This document shows positions 8,163-17,119 of a DNA stretch of 64,000 nt, one piece after another. The stretch is from the NCBI RefSeq assembly GCF_001278115.1, contig NZ_LIYD01000005.1, positions 4,457,260 through 4,521,259 on the forward strand, read 5' to 3'. The notes beneath the pieces were generated by a model that did no database searches, was not told the origin of the DNA, and saw only the letters and a program-made list of their open reading frames with translations. This DNA comes from Flavobacterium akiainvivens (GTDB lineage Bacteria; Bacteroidota; Bacteroidia; Flavobacteriales; Flavobacteriaceae). The position numbers and the translations under genes were made by a program. Each line of letters starts with the position of its first letter. Position 1 is the first letter of the stretch.

Positions 8163-8193
8163 AAAAAAAGGTACTAACCATGTACCTTTTTTT
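8163..8193 (+). terminator. Rho-independent terminator
   Basis: The hairpin pairs A7-GGTAC with GTACC-T7 around a short loop and ends in seven Ts. The A and T runs make it symmetrical. It closes the 3.5-8.1 kb gene series. Confidence 0.8.
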
Positions 8194-8210
8194 ACGCCTC
8201 AATTTATTGT

Positions 8211-8237
8211 TTAGAATAAGTTTAAATAAATATAATT
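8211..8237 (+). promoter_or_regulatory. Second copy of the leader element shared by T9SS cargo genes
   Basis: This 27-base stretch matches 3491-3517 at 25 positions and lies 23 bases before the start of the large T9SS cargo gene. Confidence 0.5.
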
Positions 8238-8260
8238 TAAATACTAACCCTAAAATACAT

Positions 8261-11200
8261 ATGAAAATTAATAATTTAATAGTGCTGCTGCTTATGTTTT
8301 GCCCGCTGGTTGTGATGGGGCAGACTCCGCCCACATGTACGGTGGGATTTTCTTACAGCGAAGGATTTAATACTTCTACTATTTCAAACTGTTGGTCTCA
8401 GGCGCAGGTAAGCGGTGCCACTTCGTCTAACTCAACAATTACTTCTATAACAAGTTCACCATCTGGTCCGACTTTACAAACTTATGATGTTTATGAAGGT
8501 GGCCGCTGTTTACGGTTTCGTTCCAGCCTTGCTCTTGCAGGTGTTCAGTCAAGGATTATGTCATCTGCCTTTAATACTGTAGGCAAAATGAACATTACAC
8601 TAAAATTTATGTTGTGGCATACAAACGAAAGTGCATTTGCATCCTTTAATGATCGTGTTCAGGTGCAGTACTCTACTAATGGTACAACCTGGCAAAATGC
8701 AGGAAATGAAATGGTTGTTTATAATTCTGCAACAAACGGATGGTCAGAAAAAACAATTGTATTACCCTCTGGAGCTCAGGGTGCAACCACGCTTTACGTA
8801 GCCCTTTTATTTACTTCTGCAAATGGCGCAAATGCCTATGTTGATTATGTAAGGCTAACTGCCGAAGAGGCATCTGTTTGTACCGGCACTCCTGCTCCCG
8901 GCAATACGTTATCTTCAGTAAGCAGCGTATGTGCAGGCTCTAATTTTACGCTTTCACTTCAAAATGCCACAACCGGTTCTGGCGTTAGCTACCAATGGCA
9001 GTCGTCATCAAACCAAACAACATGGGCTAATATTTCCGGAGCTACGGCTTCAACCCTGACTACTACTCAAAATGCGTCTACTTATTACCGTTGTAATGTT
9101 ACCTGTTCGGGTAATACAGGCGCTTCAAACCCGGTACAGGTAATAACAGAGCAATTATATGCTGCATTACCTTACACCGAAAGTTTTGAATCATGGCAAA
9201 GCAAATGCGACGGTACTTCTAATGTGCCATCGCAATACTGGATGAGCACGCCTTCAGCCGGCAATAACTCATGGAGGAGGAATGACCAGGGTTCAAGCTC
9301 TGCTTCATGGTCTTCTAATTCAGGAGCCTATAGCCCGGTAAGCCAGACAGGGTCATATTCTGCAAGGTTCCATACCTATAACACATCAAGCGGCACGCAG
9401 GGGGCTTTAGACCTGTATGCAGATTGCAGCAGTGGCAGCAGCAGCAAACGTCTTACGTTTTACTATATCAATACAAGCGGTTCGGATAAAGTTGAGGTAT
9501 ATGTATCTACAAACGGTGGGCAAACCTTTACAAAAATAGGTGCAGATATAGTAACATCATCGTCATGGGCATTGCAAACGCGCGACTTTACATCATCTTC
9601 GGCGCAAACGGTTGTCCGTTTAATTGCCACGTCAGATTTTGGTAGTACTGACATTGGTATTGACAATTTAATGCTTGACTATGCACCATCGTGTATGCCA
9701 CCTACAGGGCTTACAACAGTTAGTGTAGCGGTAAATACGGCAAACATAAGCTGGACTGCACCAGCTACGGCACCGGCCTCGGGTTATGATTACTATTACA
9801 GTACATCATCTGCCACCCCGGCTGAAACAGTCACTGCATCGGGTAGTACCAATGCAGGTGTTGCATCGGTAAGTCTTTCGGCCTTAAATGAGGCAACAAC
9901 TTATTATGTTTGGGTGCGCTCTAAATGCAGTGCCAGCGAAAAAAGTGCATGGTCGTCTGTTTTGAGTTTTACAACCAGTTGTGCAACAGCTGCGGTTCCG
10001 TACTATCTTACTTTTGATGATGTAACCGCGCCGGCATTACCAGGCTGTATTACCCAGGAAAACACAACTGCCGATTCTTATTACTGGAGAACCAGCAGTT
10101 CATACAAACATTCCGGTACTAACTCGGCCTATATGCCTTCTAACTATACCCAAAACGATTACCTGTATACCAAAGGTATAAACCTTACAGCCGGTACTGC
10201 TTACAGGTTGTCATTCAGGTACCTTGTGGGATATTCATCTAACTATAAGGCTAATATAGCTGTTGCTTACAGCTCACAGGCGGCATCTACGGCAACACAG
10301 GTTAACCTTTTAACCCTTACTAATTTGCAGGGAGTATCTATGAATACGGCCTTTACATTACAGTATGTAGATTTTACGCCGCAAACATCGGGCGTATATT
10401 ATATAAGCTTTAGGGCGTATAACCAGGCTGATGTATATATAGATGCAGTAAGTGTTGAAATAGCGCCAACCTGCATAGAGCCTGCTAACCTTGCAGTGGG
10501 TACTATAACAGCTAATTCTGCTACGGTAAGCTGGCAGGCAGCAAGCCCGGTTCCGGGTAACGGTTATGAATATTACCTTTCAACAAGCAGCACGGCCCCG
10601 GTTGCAGCAACAGCGGCTACAGGTACTGCTACGGGCACTTCGGTTACGCTTTCTAACCTTACGGCAGATACTACTTATTATGTATGGGTGCGTTCGGTTT
10701 GTTCAGGTTCAGATAAAAGTGCGTGGACTTTAAGTCCTGTAACACTATTTACAGGATATTGCAGCGTTTCAACTACAAGTTCTACTGATTACATAAGTGC
10801 TTTTAGCACAACAGGTGCAGTACAAAATATTAATTACACTGCAACAACACAGCCTGCGGGCTCTTATAGTAATCAGTCGCAAGGGCAGGCCATACAGCAA
10901 TATACAGGTTTAGGCTTTAACTTTTCAAGTACGTATTCCGGTGGGAATAACGGTATAAATATTTGGGTAGACTGGAATAATGACCTGGTGTTTAGTGATA
11001 GCGAAAAGGTACTTAATCTTGCTAATAGCAATGTTACAAAAACCGGAACGGTTAACATACCTGCCGGTACTCTGCCTGGTAATTACCGCTTGCGTGTAAG
11101 GGCACAATGGGGCAGCAGTGCAAACCCTGCAGCTTGCGGCAGTGTAAGCTATGGTTCTACTTTAGATTTTACCCTAACCGTATTGCCGGCTTGCAACACC

Positions 11201-12907
11201 TGGACAGGGGCTGTAAGTAACAACTGGTCTACAGCAGGCAACTGGTGTGGCGGTGTGGTGCCGGGCGCTACAGCTGATGTTGTAATTAATGGAAGTAATA
11301 CCCCGGAAATTAGCACAGCTACTGCCACAGTTAAAAGCCTTACAATAGAACAGGGGGCAACCGTAACCATTAAAACGGGAGGTACGCTTACGGTAAATAA
11401 TGCACTTGTAAACAACGGTAGTATAGTGGTAGAAAACAACGCTGCCCTTGTACAGGCTACAGGCTCTATATATACTCAGAGTGCCGGTGCTACAGCGGTA
11501 GTGTATCGCGACAGCAACCCGTTATACAGGCTTGATTACACCCTTTGGGGTTCACCTGTTGCAGGCCAGAACCTGTTTGCCTTTAGCGATGATACAGCCG
11601 TTAACCGTTTCTATACGTATGGGCTAAACACCAATGGCGAAGAAAACTACCTTGCCGTGCCAGACCCGGCTGCCATTAACTTTGCACCGGCAACAGGCTA
11701 CCTTATCCGTATGCCTAATAACCTGCCGGATGTTACAGGTTACAACACCGGAGATGCTACTCATGTAGACCATGGCGTGTTTACAGGCACACTAAACAAC
11801 GGCACCGTGGGTGCAGAAGCAGGCAACCTTGTAAACCATTACATTGCAGTAGCTAACCCATATGCATCGCCCATAAGTGTGGTAGACTTCTTTACCCAAA
11901 ACAGTGGCGTGCTTGAAGCCGGTGAAGGTATTTACTTCTGGAGGAAGAAAAACAACGCCCTTGCTACCAGCTACGCCCACCTTTCTATGGCAGGCTTTAC
12001 CGCTAACAGCGCCGCAGGTGGTAATATTGAAAACGGTGGTGCTTATTACTATGGAGGCAATACAACCGGAAGCACCAACTTTAATGAAAACTGGATTATT
12101 TCTCCGGCACAGGGCTTCCTTGTAAAACTTAAGAGTGGTATAAGTGCAACTTCTAAAGTAAACTTTACCAACAGCATGAGGCGTGGCGTGCCTGCAATAG
12201 GCCAGCCGTTCTTCAGGACACAAAACAATAACGATGCCCCTGCGGTATCAAGGTGGTGGATAAACCTTACCGGTGCCGATGTATTCAGCCAGTCGCTGGT
12301 AAGCTACATGCCACAGGCTACCACAGGCCTTGACTATGGTTATGATGCCCGCGCAATTTCAGACGGCCCTATAGCCTTATACTCTAAAGAAGCTGAGGAC
12401 AACCTTGCCATACAGGCCAGGCCGGCATTTGAAGTGACCGATGTGGTGCCAATGGGCTTTAACATTACCACAGCGGGTGAATACACCCTGGCACTTGACC
12501 ACGTAGACGGCCAGTTTGCACAGGGCCAGGACATCTTTGTAAAAGACAACCTGCTGGGCACGGTACACAACCTTCAGGATGGCGCTTACACCTTTACAAG
12601 TGGTGCAGGCAGCTTTGACACAAGGTTTGAGGTACTGTACCAAACCGATGGCGAACTGGGCACTAACCAGCCTGAACTAGCCAACATGGTACTGGTATAC
12701 CAGCAAAACGGTGCCATAAACATTACTTCAGGTTCGGTTGAAATGACAGGCGTAACCCTGTATGACATCCGTGGCAGGAAGCTGTATGAGCAAAACGGCA
12801 TCAATGCTACCCAAACATCGGTAAGCAACCTTGCTGTGGCACAACAGGTAATAATAGTAGAAATACAAACCGTAAACGGTACTGTTTCTAAAAAGATAGT
12901 ATACTAA
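8261..12907 (+). CDS. Large multidomain secreted protein with T9SS type A sorting domain
   Basis: The 1548-residue product starts at the ATG at 8261, which gives a proper signal peptide ending VVMGQ; an upstream in-frame ATG at 8180 lies inside the terminator. By base position the domains are: choice-of-anchor/cleaved-adhesin-like beta-sandwich (about 8335-8875), Ig-like segment (8880-9150), second sandwich (9165-9690), fibronectin III-like (9690-9985), third sandwich (9995-10470), second fibronectin III-like (10475-10755), GEVED domain with WVDWNNDLVFSD (10760-11190), and a beta-helix-like WTGAVSNNWSTAGNW segment (from 11195). A long domain typical of T9SS cargo follows, then a type A sorting tail with GVTLYDIRGRKLYEQNG. 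No catalytic motif is evident; an adhesin or matrix role is likely. Confidence 0.9.
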   Translation: MKINNLIVLLLMFCPLVVMGQTPPTCTVGFSYSEGFNTSTISNCWSQAQVSGATSSNSTITSITSSPSGPTLQTYDVYEGGRCLRFRSSLALAGVQSRIMSSAFNTVGKMNITLKFMLWHTNESAFASFNDRVQVQYSTNGTTWQNAGNEMVVYNSATNGWSEKTIVLPSGAQGATTLYVALLFTSANGANAYVDYVRLTAEEASVCTGTPAPGNTLSSVSSVCAGSNFTLSLQNATTGSGVSYQWQSSSNQTTWANISGATASTLTTTQNASTYYRCNVTCSGNTGASNPVQVITEQLYAALPYTESFESWQSKCDGTSNVPSQYWMSTPSAGNNSWRRNDQGSSSASWSSNSGAYSPVSQTGSYSARFHTYNTSSGTQGALDLYADCSSGSSSKRLTFYYINTSGSDKVEVYVSTNGGQTFTKIGADIVTSSSWALQTRDFTSSSAQTVVRLIATSDFGSTDIGIDNLMLDYAPSCMPPTGLTTVSVAVNTANISWTAPATAPASGYDYYYSTSSATPAETVTASGSTNAGVASVSLSALNEATTYYVWVRSKCSASEKSAWSSVLSFTTSCATAAVPYYLTFDDVTAPALPGCITQENTTADSYYWRTSSSYKHSGTNSAYMPSNYTQNDYLYTKGINLTAGTAYRLSFRYLVGYSSNYKANIAVAYSSQAASTATQVNLLTLTNLQGVSMNTAFTLQYVDFTPQTSGVYYISFRAYNQADVYIDAVSVEIAPTCIEPANLAVGTITANSATVSWQAASPVPGNGYEYYLSTSSTAPVAATAATGTATGTSVTLSNLTADTTYYVWVRSVCSGSDKSAWTLSPVTLFTGYCSVSTTSSTDYISAFSTTGAVQNINYTATTQPAGSYSNQSQGQAIQQYTGLGFNFSSTYSGGNNGINIWVDWNNDLVFSDSEKVLNLANSNVTKTGTVNIPAGTLPGNYRLRVRAQWGSSANPAACGSVSYGSTLDFTLTVLPACNTWTGAVSNNWSTAGNWCGGVVPGATADVVINGSNTPEISTATATVKSLTIEQGATVTIKTGGTLTVNNALVNNGSIVVENNAALVQATGSIYTQSAGATAVVYRDSNPLYRLDYTLWGSPVAGQNLFAFSDDTAVNRFYTYGLNTNGEENYLAVPDPAAINFAPATGYLIRMPNNLPDVTGYNTGDATHVDHGVFTGTLNNGTVGAEAGNLVNHYIAVANPYASPISVVDFFTQNSGVLEAGEGIYFWRKKNNALATSYAHLSMAGFTANSAAGGNIENGGAYYYGGNTTGSTNFNENWIISPAQGFLVKLKSGISATSKVNFTNSMRRGVPAIGQPFFRTQNNNDAPAVSRWWINLTGADVFSQSLVSYMPQATTGLDYGYDARAISDGPIALYSKEAEDNLAIQARPAFEVTDVVPMGFNITTAGEYTLALDHVDGQFAQGQDIFVKDNLLGTVHNLQDGAYTFTSGAGSFDTRFEVLYQTDGELGTNQPELANMVLVYQQNGAINITSGSVEMTGVTLYDIRGRKLYEQNGINATQTSVSNLAVAQQVIIVEIQTVNGTVSKKIVY

Positions 12908-12934
12908 TTTTTGCCCCTTTATAAAATGAGCTAA

Positions 12935-12961
12935 CCTTCGGCATTGCCGGAGGTTTTTTTA
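12935..12961 (+). terminator. Rho-independent terminator
   Basis: CCTTCGGC pairs with GCCGGAGG (one G-U) around a 3-base loop and is followed by a run of T. It lies 28 bases after the large T9SS cargo gene. Confidence 0.85.
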
Positions 12962-13023
12962 TATGCGGTTATACTAATTTTCTTTCAAAGTCAGTTATAA
13001 TAGTAACCAAAGCCAGCCTTATA

Positions 13024-14524
13024 ATGAAGAAACTCCTGTTATTGTTTGCCTCAGTGGGCATACTATTCGGTTTTCAAGATGTAACTACAAACAAAACGGT
13101 TATTGATGTTACCGTAAAAAATACCGGCCAGGAGTTTGTTACCTTAAACTACGAGCCGCGCTACAGGGGCAGCCTCAGCCATGACGGCTACCAGACTATA
13201 GGCGCACCAATAAGCAAAAAAGGACAGTTCACGCTAAAAAGCGACAAAATTACCGACGGTGCCGAGTATTATCTTGACTTCAACAAGCATATAATAAAGC
13301 TGGTACTGTTTAAAGATGACAATTTTAAACTCGAGGCCGATATTGAAAACCTTCCGGCATCTGTTTTTGCAATGGGAAGGGGAGCGGGTAAAATTAATGT
13401 AATGAACCTGAACCAATTTCAGGAAAAGTTCTTTCCCGCCGAGGGTACGTTAGCTGATTTTGCTGCTAAAAATGACAGCATAATGAAACGGCGCCTTGAT
13501 ATACTGGAAAGTATTTACACTAAGAATACATTGGCTAACATTGTTGTCCAATCGCCTGAAAAGACCAAGATACTGCGGATTATTAAAGAAACACCGCTTA
13601 CCCAAAAGGAGTACCGTTTGCTGAAAACCCTTGTTGAACTGCAGCAGTATTATGTGGCAGATTATATTGCCCAAACGTACAGCCGTAAACAGCTGGAGCA
13701 TGAGGCCATAGACTTTACCAATCCTGTTTTTAAGGCGTTTAATAAAGAAGCCTATAAAAATATTGATAACCTTAACCACCACAGGCTGGGTAATGCGCTC
13801 GACCTTATTTTAAAGGTGGAGTATGTAAGGTTCAGGGTACAGCAAAACCCGCAGTTACAGTATAAAGACTGGAATGAAATCCTGTCTGACCCGGGGTATT
13901 ATGACTGGACATCGGGATACTTGAAAAAGGAATTTCCTACAGAGGTGCACGATAAATATTTTGCCGACATATACAGCTGGTTTATAAGTATGGGTACAAA
14001 TAATGATGCACTATACAGCTACCTGGTAGATAATTGCGCTAACAAATACTATCTTGTGCGGACAGATGATTTTAAGGCTAAAATGGATAAACAGCCCGCT
14101 AATATCCAGGTGCTTGATGCCAATAGCTTTACTGCATTGCTTAATGCTAATAAGGGTAAAAATGTACTGCTGGTGTTTTGGTCGGCGCAATTTGCAGGGG
14201 CAAGCGTGGTGCATAAAATCCCGGCGCTGTACTTCCTTGAAGACAAGTATAATCTTGAAATACTAAATATCTGCGTAGACAGTAACCAGTATAAAAGTTT
14301 GTGGACTGCACGTGTAAGTGATACGGACTGGAAAGGCAAACACTATTTTTTATCAACGGAAGATAACCCCACTGCCCTGAAGCGCTTTGGCGATACTAAA
14401 AATAGATGCTTTTTGTAACGGTGGCGCGGTGTATGCCATAATAAACAAAAACGGTAAGCTGCATGCTAACGTAGAAAGCCCTACGAATCTAACTAAAGAC
14501 AAGTTAGCAACGCTGATTAAGTAG
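13024..14524 (+). pseudogene. Thioredoxin-like (TlpA-type) secreted protein, frameshifted near its end
   Basis: A signal peptide and about 450 residues are open from 13024, but the frame stops at 14416-14418. Removing one A from the A5 run at 14398-14402 restores a continuous frame to a TAG at 14522-14524. The restored frame gives ...TKIDAFCNGGAVYAIINKNGKLHA and a further ~25 residues, exactly what the end of a TlpA-like domain should look like. The domain begins near LLVFWSAQFAGAS; where an active member would have WCxxC this protein has WSAQFA, so it is not a conventional thiol oxidoreductase. The N-terminal ~350 residues resemble the DUF4369/TlpA-type region loosely. It is either a sequencing error or a recently broken gene. 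Confidence 0.75.
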
Positions 14525-14541
14525 GAATTCAGTCCAGAATT

Positions 14542-14751
14542 TTATGCAAACTGCTTTACAGCGATTCCCAAGATCACAGCACAAATCAACAAAAAACTCA
14601 GGAGGTAGCTGTATGGGTTGTCAGTATCTGATATAAAATGGCTTAAGCCCTTTTTCCTGCCCAGGAAACACCAGCGTATAAAAGCACCGGGATAAAACAT
14701 AAGCATTTCACAAAAAAATGCTACAAGCAATTCTAAAAAGAATTCAGCCAT
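14542..14751 (-). CDS. Small membrane protein, unknown function
   Basis: This 69-residue protein has two hydrophobic segments (about 2-22 and 48-66) around a basic loop containing YPGAFIRWCFLGRKK. It starts 4 bases after the stop of the upstream secreted protein gene on the same strand, so translation is probably coupled. The YPGAxxRWxFLGRKK loop looks conserved in small Flavobacteriaceae proteins as far as I recall. No function is assigned. Confidence 0.6.
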   Translation of the reverse strand: MAEFFLELLVAFFCEMLMFYPGAFIRWCFLGRKKGLSHFISDTDNPYSYLLSFLLICAVILGIAVKQFA

Positions 14752-14755
14752 GACC

Positions 14756-16018
14756 TTAGGTTTTAAGTTTCTTTTTCTTGGCCGCCGGGAAAAGTACGTT
14801 GTTCAATATAAGCCTGTAGCCTGGTGAGTTAGGGTGCAGGTCGAGCACGGTAGGGGCATCGCCCACACGGTGCTGGTAGTCTTCGGGGTCGTGGCCGCCA
14901 TAGTAGGTAAACATACCCTTGCCCTTAGTGCCGTGTATGTAGCGCGCCTCGCCGTTTTGCTTGTTTTCGCCCATAACCAGTACACTGCTCTTTACCTTAT
15001 CGCCCCTAAAGGCCGTTGTTTGCCCCATAAAGCCTTTTACAAGCTGGGTGTGGTTTTGGCACAGCATACTGGGTATAGGGTCCCACTTGGCGCTGTATTC
15101 CATCAGGGTAAAATAATCGGCATCGGGCAAAATCTTGCGGTCGTTGGTGGTATCTATATCACTAAATTCGTATGCCTGTGGATTACGTTCTAAAATATAA
15201 TCTTTAAAGGCAAAAGCGCTGTTATAATCAATTTTGCTCTGGTAGGCCGCGTCGCTGGCATCGCCGTCAAACATGGGTTCGCAAATATCTACCCCTTCGG
15301 CGCTAAGCGCAATATCAAAGCTGTCGGTGGCAGAGCACATGGCAAACATAAAGCCGCCGCCTATAACAAAATCACGAATTTTAAGCGATACTGCCAGTTT
15401 TTCATCGCTAACCTTACTGTAGCCCAGCTTTGTGGCCAGGGCTTCGGCTTCTTTCTTTTGCTCAATATACCACGGTGCGTTGCGGTACTGGCCAAAAAAT
15501 TTGCCATACTGGCCGGTAAAATCTTCGTGGTGCAGGTGCAGCCAGTCGTATAGCAGCAGCTGGTCAGTAAGTACTTCTTCGTCATATACTTCGGTAAACG
15601 GAATCTCGGCATAGGTAAGCACCATGGTAACGGCGTCGTCCCACGGGTGTTTGCCGCGGGGTGTATAAACGGCAACCTTGGGTGCTTTTTCAAGCAGCAC
15701 ATTTTCCATATTTTGCGATGGGCTTGCTATTTCATCCAATATGCTATTTGCCTCGCCGTCACTCAGTACCTCAAAGCTTACGCCGCGAATCTGGCACTCG
15801 CGCCTGATTTCATCTGCATCAGGCAAAAGGAAAGAGCCGCCACGGTAGTTAAGCAGCCAGTTGGCCTTGTAGCTGCGCTCTAATGCCCAGTAAGTAATGC
15901 CGTAAGCCTTAAGATGGTTTTGCTGGGTGGTTTCGTCCATGGGCAGCAAAATCATGCTGGCACGGGCCGGAACTATAAAGGCAAGCAGTAGCAGTATATA
16001 GATTTTTTTGAAAGACAT
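14756..16018 (-). CDS. Secreted protein usually labelled asparagine synthetase B
   Basis: The 420-residue protein has a signal peptide ending near PARAS. Proteins of this size and sequence in Flavobacteria are often labelled asparagine synthetase B, but I see none of the AsnB marks: no Cys2 glutaminase nucleophile after a start Met and no SGGxDS PP-loop. Instead it has GGGFMFAMCSATDSFDIAL near 203-221, which resembles a nucleophile-elbow Cys as in class I amidotransferase-like folds. The C-terminal part has MGENKQNGEARYIHGTKGKGMFTYYGGHDPED. It is followed by a 69-residue membrane protein. The true activity is unknown, and I regard the usual name as doubtful. Confidence 0.72.
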   Translation of the reverse strand: MSFKKIYILLLLAFIVPARASMILLPMDETTQQNHLKAYGITYWALERSYKANWLLNYRGGSFLLPDADEIRRECQIRGVSFEVLSDGEANSILDEIASPSQNMENVLLEKAPKVAVYTPRGKHPWDDAVTMVLTYAEIPFTEVYDEEVLTDQLLLYDWLHLHHEDFTGQYGKFFGQYRNAPWYIEQKKEAEALATKLGYSKVSDEKLAVSLKIRDFVIGGGFMFAMCSATDSFDIALSAEGVDICEPMFDGDASDAAYQSKIDYNSAFAFKDYILERNPQAYEFSDIDTTNDRKILPDADYFTLMEYSAKWDPIPSMLCQNHTQLVKGFMGQTTAFRGDKVKSSVLVMGENKQNGEARYIHGTKGKGMFTYYGGHDPEDYQHRVGDAPTVLDLHPNSPGYRLILNNVLFPAAKKKKLKT

Positions 16019-16035
16019 TGCAATTTTGATTTATC

Positions 16036-16043
16036 CAAAGATA
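16036..16043 (-). promoter_or_regulatory. -7 promoter box
   Basis: On the minus strand this reads TATCTTTG, an exact TAnnTTTG match, 18 bases before the start of the secreted 'asparagine synthetase B'-type gene. Confidence 0.5.
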
Positions 16044-16169
16044 GTAAACTAACGGCAGATGCCATGCCTGTAGTATTTTTTAAGAATAGATGATGTGTAA
16101 ATTAGAAAGAAAACACGCCATTTTGAAAAAATAGTAACAATATGGTAAAAGGATTACCTTTAAAACCAC

Positions 16170-16177
16170 TATTTTTG
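16170..16177 (+). promoter_or_regulatory. -7 promoter box of ndk
   Basis: TATTTTTG, an exact TAnnTTTG match, lies 19 bases before the ndk start. No clear -33 TTTG was found. Confidence 0.5.
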
Positions 16178-16196
16178 CGCAAAAATTAAAACTAAT

Positions 16197-16616
16197 ATGG
16201 CAACTAACAGGACATTTACCATGATTAAGCCGGATGCTGTTGAAAAAGGGCACATAGGCGGTATTTTATCAATGATAACCGAAGCAGGTTTCAGGATCGT
16301 TTCGCTAAAACTTACACAACTTACTGTGGCCGATGCACAGGAGTTTTATGCAGTACACGCTGAAAGGCCTTTTTATGGCGAGCTTGTAAGCTTTATGAGC
16401 CGTGGCCCAATTGTGGCTGCCATTCTTGAAAAAGACAATGCAGTTGAAGATTTCCGTAAACTGATAGGCGCTACTAACCCAGCAAACGCTGAGGAAGGTA
16501 CCATCCGTAAAAAATATGCAACATCAATGGGCGAAAACGCCGTTCACGGTTCAGACAGCGATGAGAATGCCGCTATAGAAGGCGCGTTCCATTTTGCAGG
16601 CCGCGAGCAGTTTTAA
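16197..16616 (+). CDS. ndk: Nucleoside-diphosphate kinase
   Basis: This 139-residue protein has the usual Ndk length. It balances NTP/dNTP pools by transferring the gamma phosphate through a phosphohistidine. The signature NAVHGSDS is present with catalytic His117; Lys11 in MIKPDAV and the RPFYGEL segment are also present. It is cytosolic, and appears to be a single-gene transcript with its own -7 box and a strong terminator at 16679. Confidence 0.97.
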   Translation: MATNRTFTMIKPDAVEKGHIGGILSMITEAGFRIVSLKLTQLTVADAQEFYAVHAERPFYGELVSFMSRGPIVAAILEKDNAVEDFRKLIGATNPANAEEGTIRKKYATSMGENAVHGSDSDENAAIEGAFHFAGREQF

Positions 16617-16620
16617 TTTC

Positions 16621-16825
16621 TAAGGTACTGAGGTGCTTAGGCGCTGAGGTTCTTAGGTAAAGCTACACATAAAATAAGAAAGGGTTGCCGGTGGCAACCC
16701 TTTTGTTTTGTTATTCTGAGCGGAGTCGAAGAATCTTTAAATTAGAGATTTCTCCATTCCGCTGCGCTTCAGTCGGAATGACAAAACGGCTAAGTCCCTT
16801 AGAACCTAAGCACCTCAGTACCTTA
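16621..16825. repeat. 21-bp perfect inverted repeat pair enclosing further palindromic repeats
   Basis: The first arm at 16621-16641 (TAAGGTACTGAGGTGCTTAG plus G) is exactly repeated in inverse orientation at 16805-16825. Between the arms lie a terminator (16679-16704) and a second repeat family (16711-16786, containing CTGAGCGGAGTCGAAGAATC and CCGCTGCGCTTCAGTCGGAA). The outermost TTA of the right arm is the stop codon of the DUF721 gene. Closely similar words recur at 18592, 39340 and 43795. Confidence 0.8.
16679..16704 (+). terminator. Rho-independent terminator of ndk
   Basis: AAAGGGTTGCC pairs with GGCAACCCTTT around a 3-base loop and is followed by TTTTGTTTTG. The stem is symmetrical enough to act in both directions between the convergent ndk and DUF721 genes. 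Confidence 0.88.
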
Positions 16826-17119
16826 TCGCAAAACCACTTCCTTAACCACCTCCCGACCCAGTTCCTGGTTTATCATTTTTACTATTTTTTCTTTGCCGTA
16901 GCTTAGCTCTTCGCGCAGTACTGCACTGGTTAGCTGCACGTAGAGTACGCCGTTTTTAAGCATAATCTCGCGGGTGTAGTTGTTTACCCCGGGGCCCATA
17001 AGGCTGGCCCAGGCATCGCGCACGTTAATGCTATCCATACCTTTTTGCAGGTTGTTTTGCTGTACAAAGGCTTTAAGTATATCGCCTATGCTGCTATCGT
17101 CATTCAGCCGTTTTGCCAT
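16823..17119 (-). CDS. DUF721 family protein (DciA-like)
   Basis: This 98-residue protein matches the short DUF721 proteins of Bacteroidota, with RDAWASLMGPGVNNYTREI and a C-terminal LREELSYGKEKIVKMINQEL. Longer DUF721 members such as DciA load the replicative helicase DnaB; whether this short form does so is inference. It starts inside the last codons of the upstream lipoprotein gene (20-base overlap), suggesting coupling. Its stop codon is supplied by the edge of the 21-bp inverted repeat. Confidence 0.82.
   Translation of the reverse strand: MAKRLNDDSSIGDILKAFVQQNNLQKGMDSINVRDAWASLMGPGVNNYTREIMLKNGVLYVQLTSAVLREELSYGKEKIVKMINQELGREVVKEVVLR

Noticed and set aside
8180..8260. Upstream in-frame ATG at 8180 for the large T9SS cargo gene.
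   Set aside because: It lies inside a terminator hairpin and would place 27 unlikely residues before a clean signal peptide beginning at 8261.
14390..14420. Programmed frameshifting at the A5 run of the thioredoxin-like gene.
   Set aside because: No stimulating structure or slippery heptamer is evident; a sequencing error or simple mutation is more likely.
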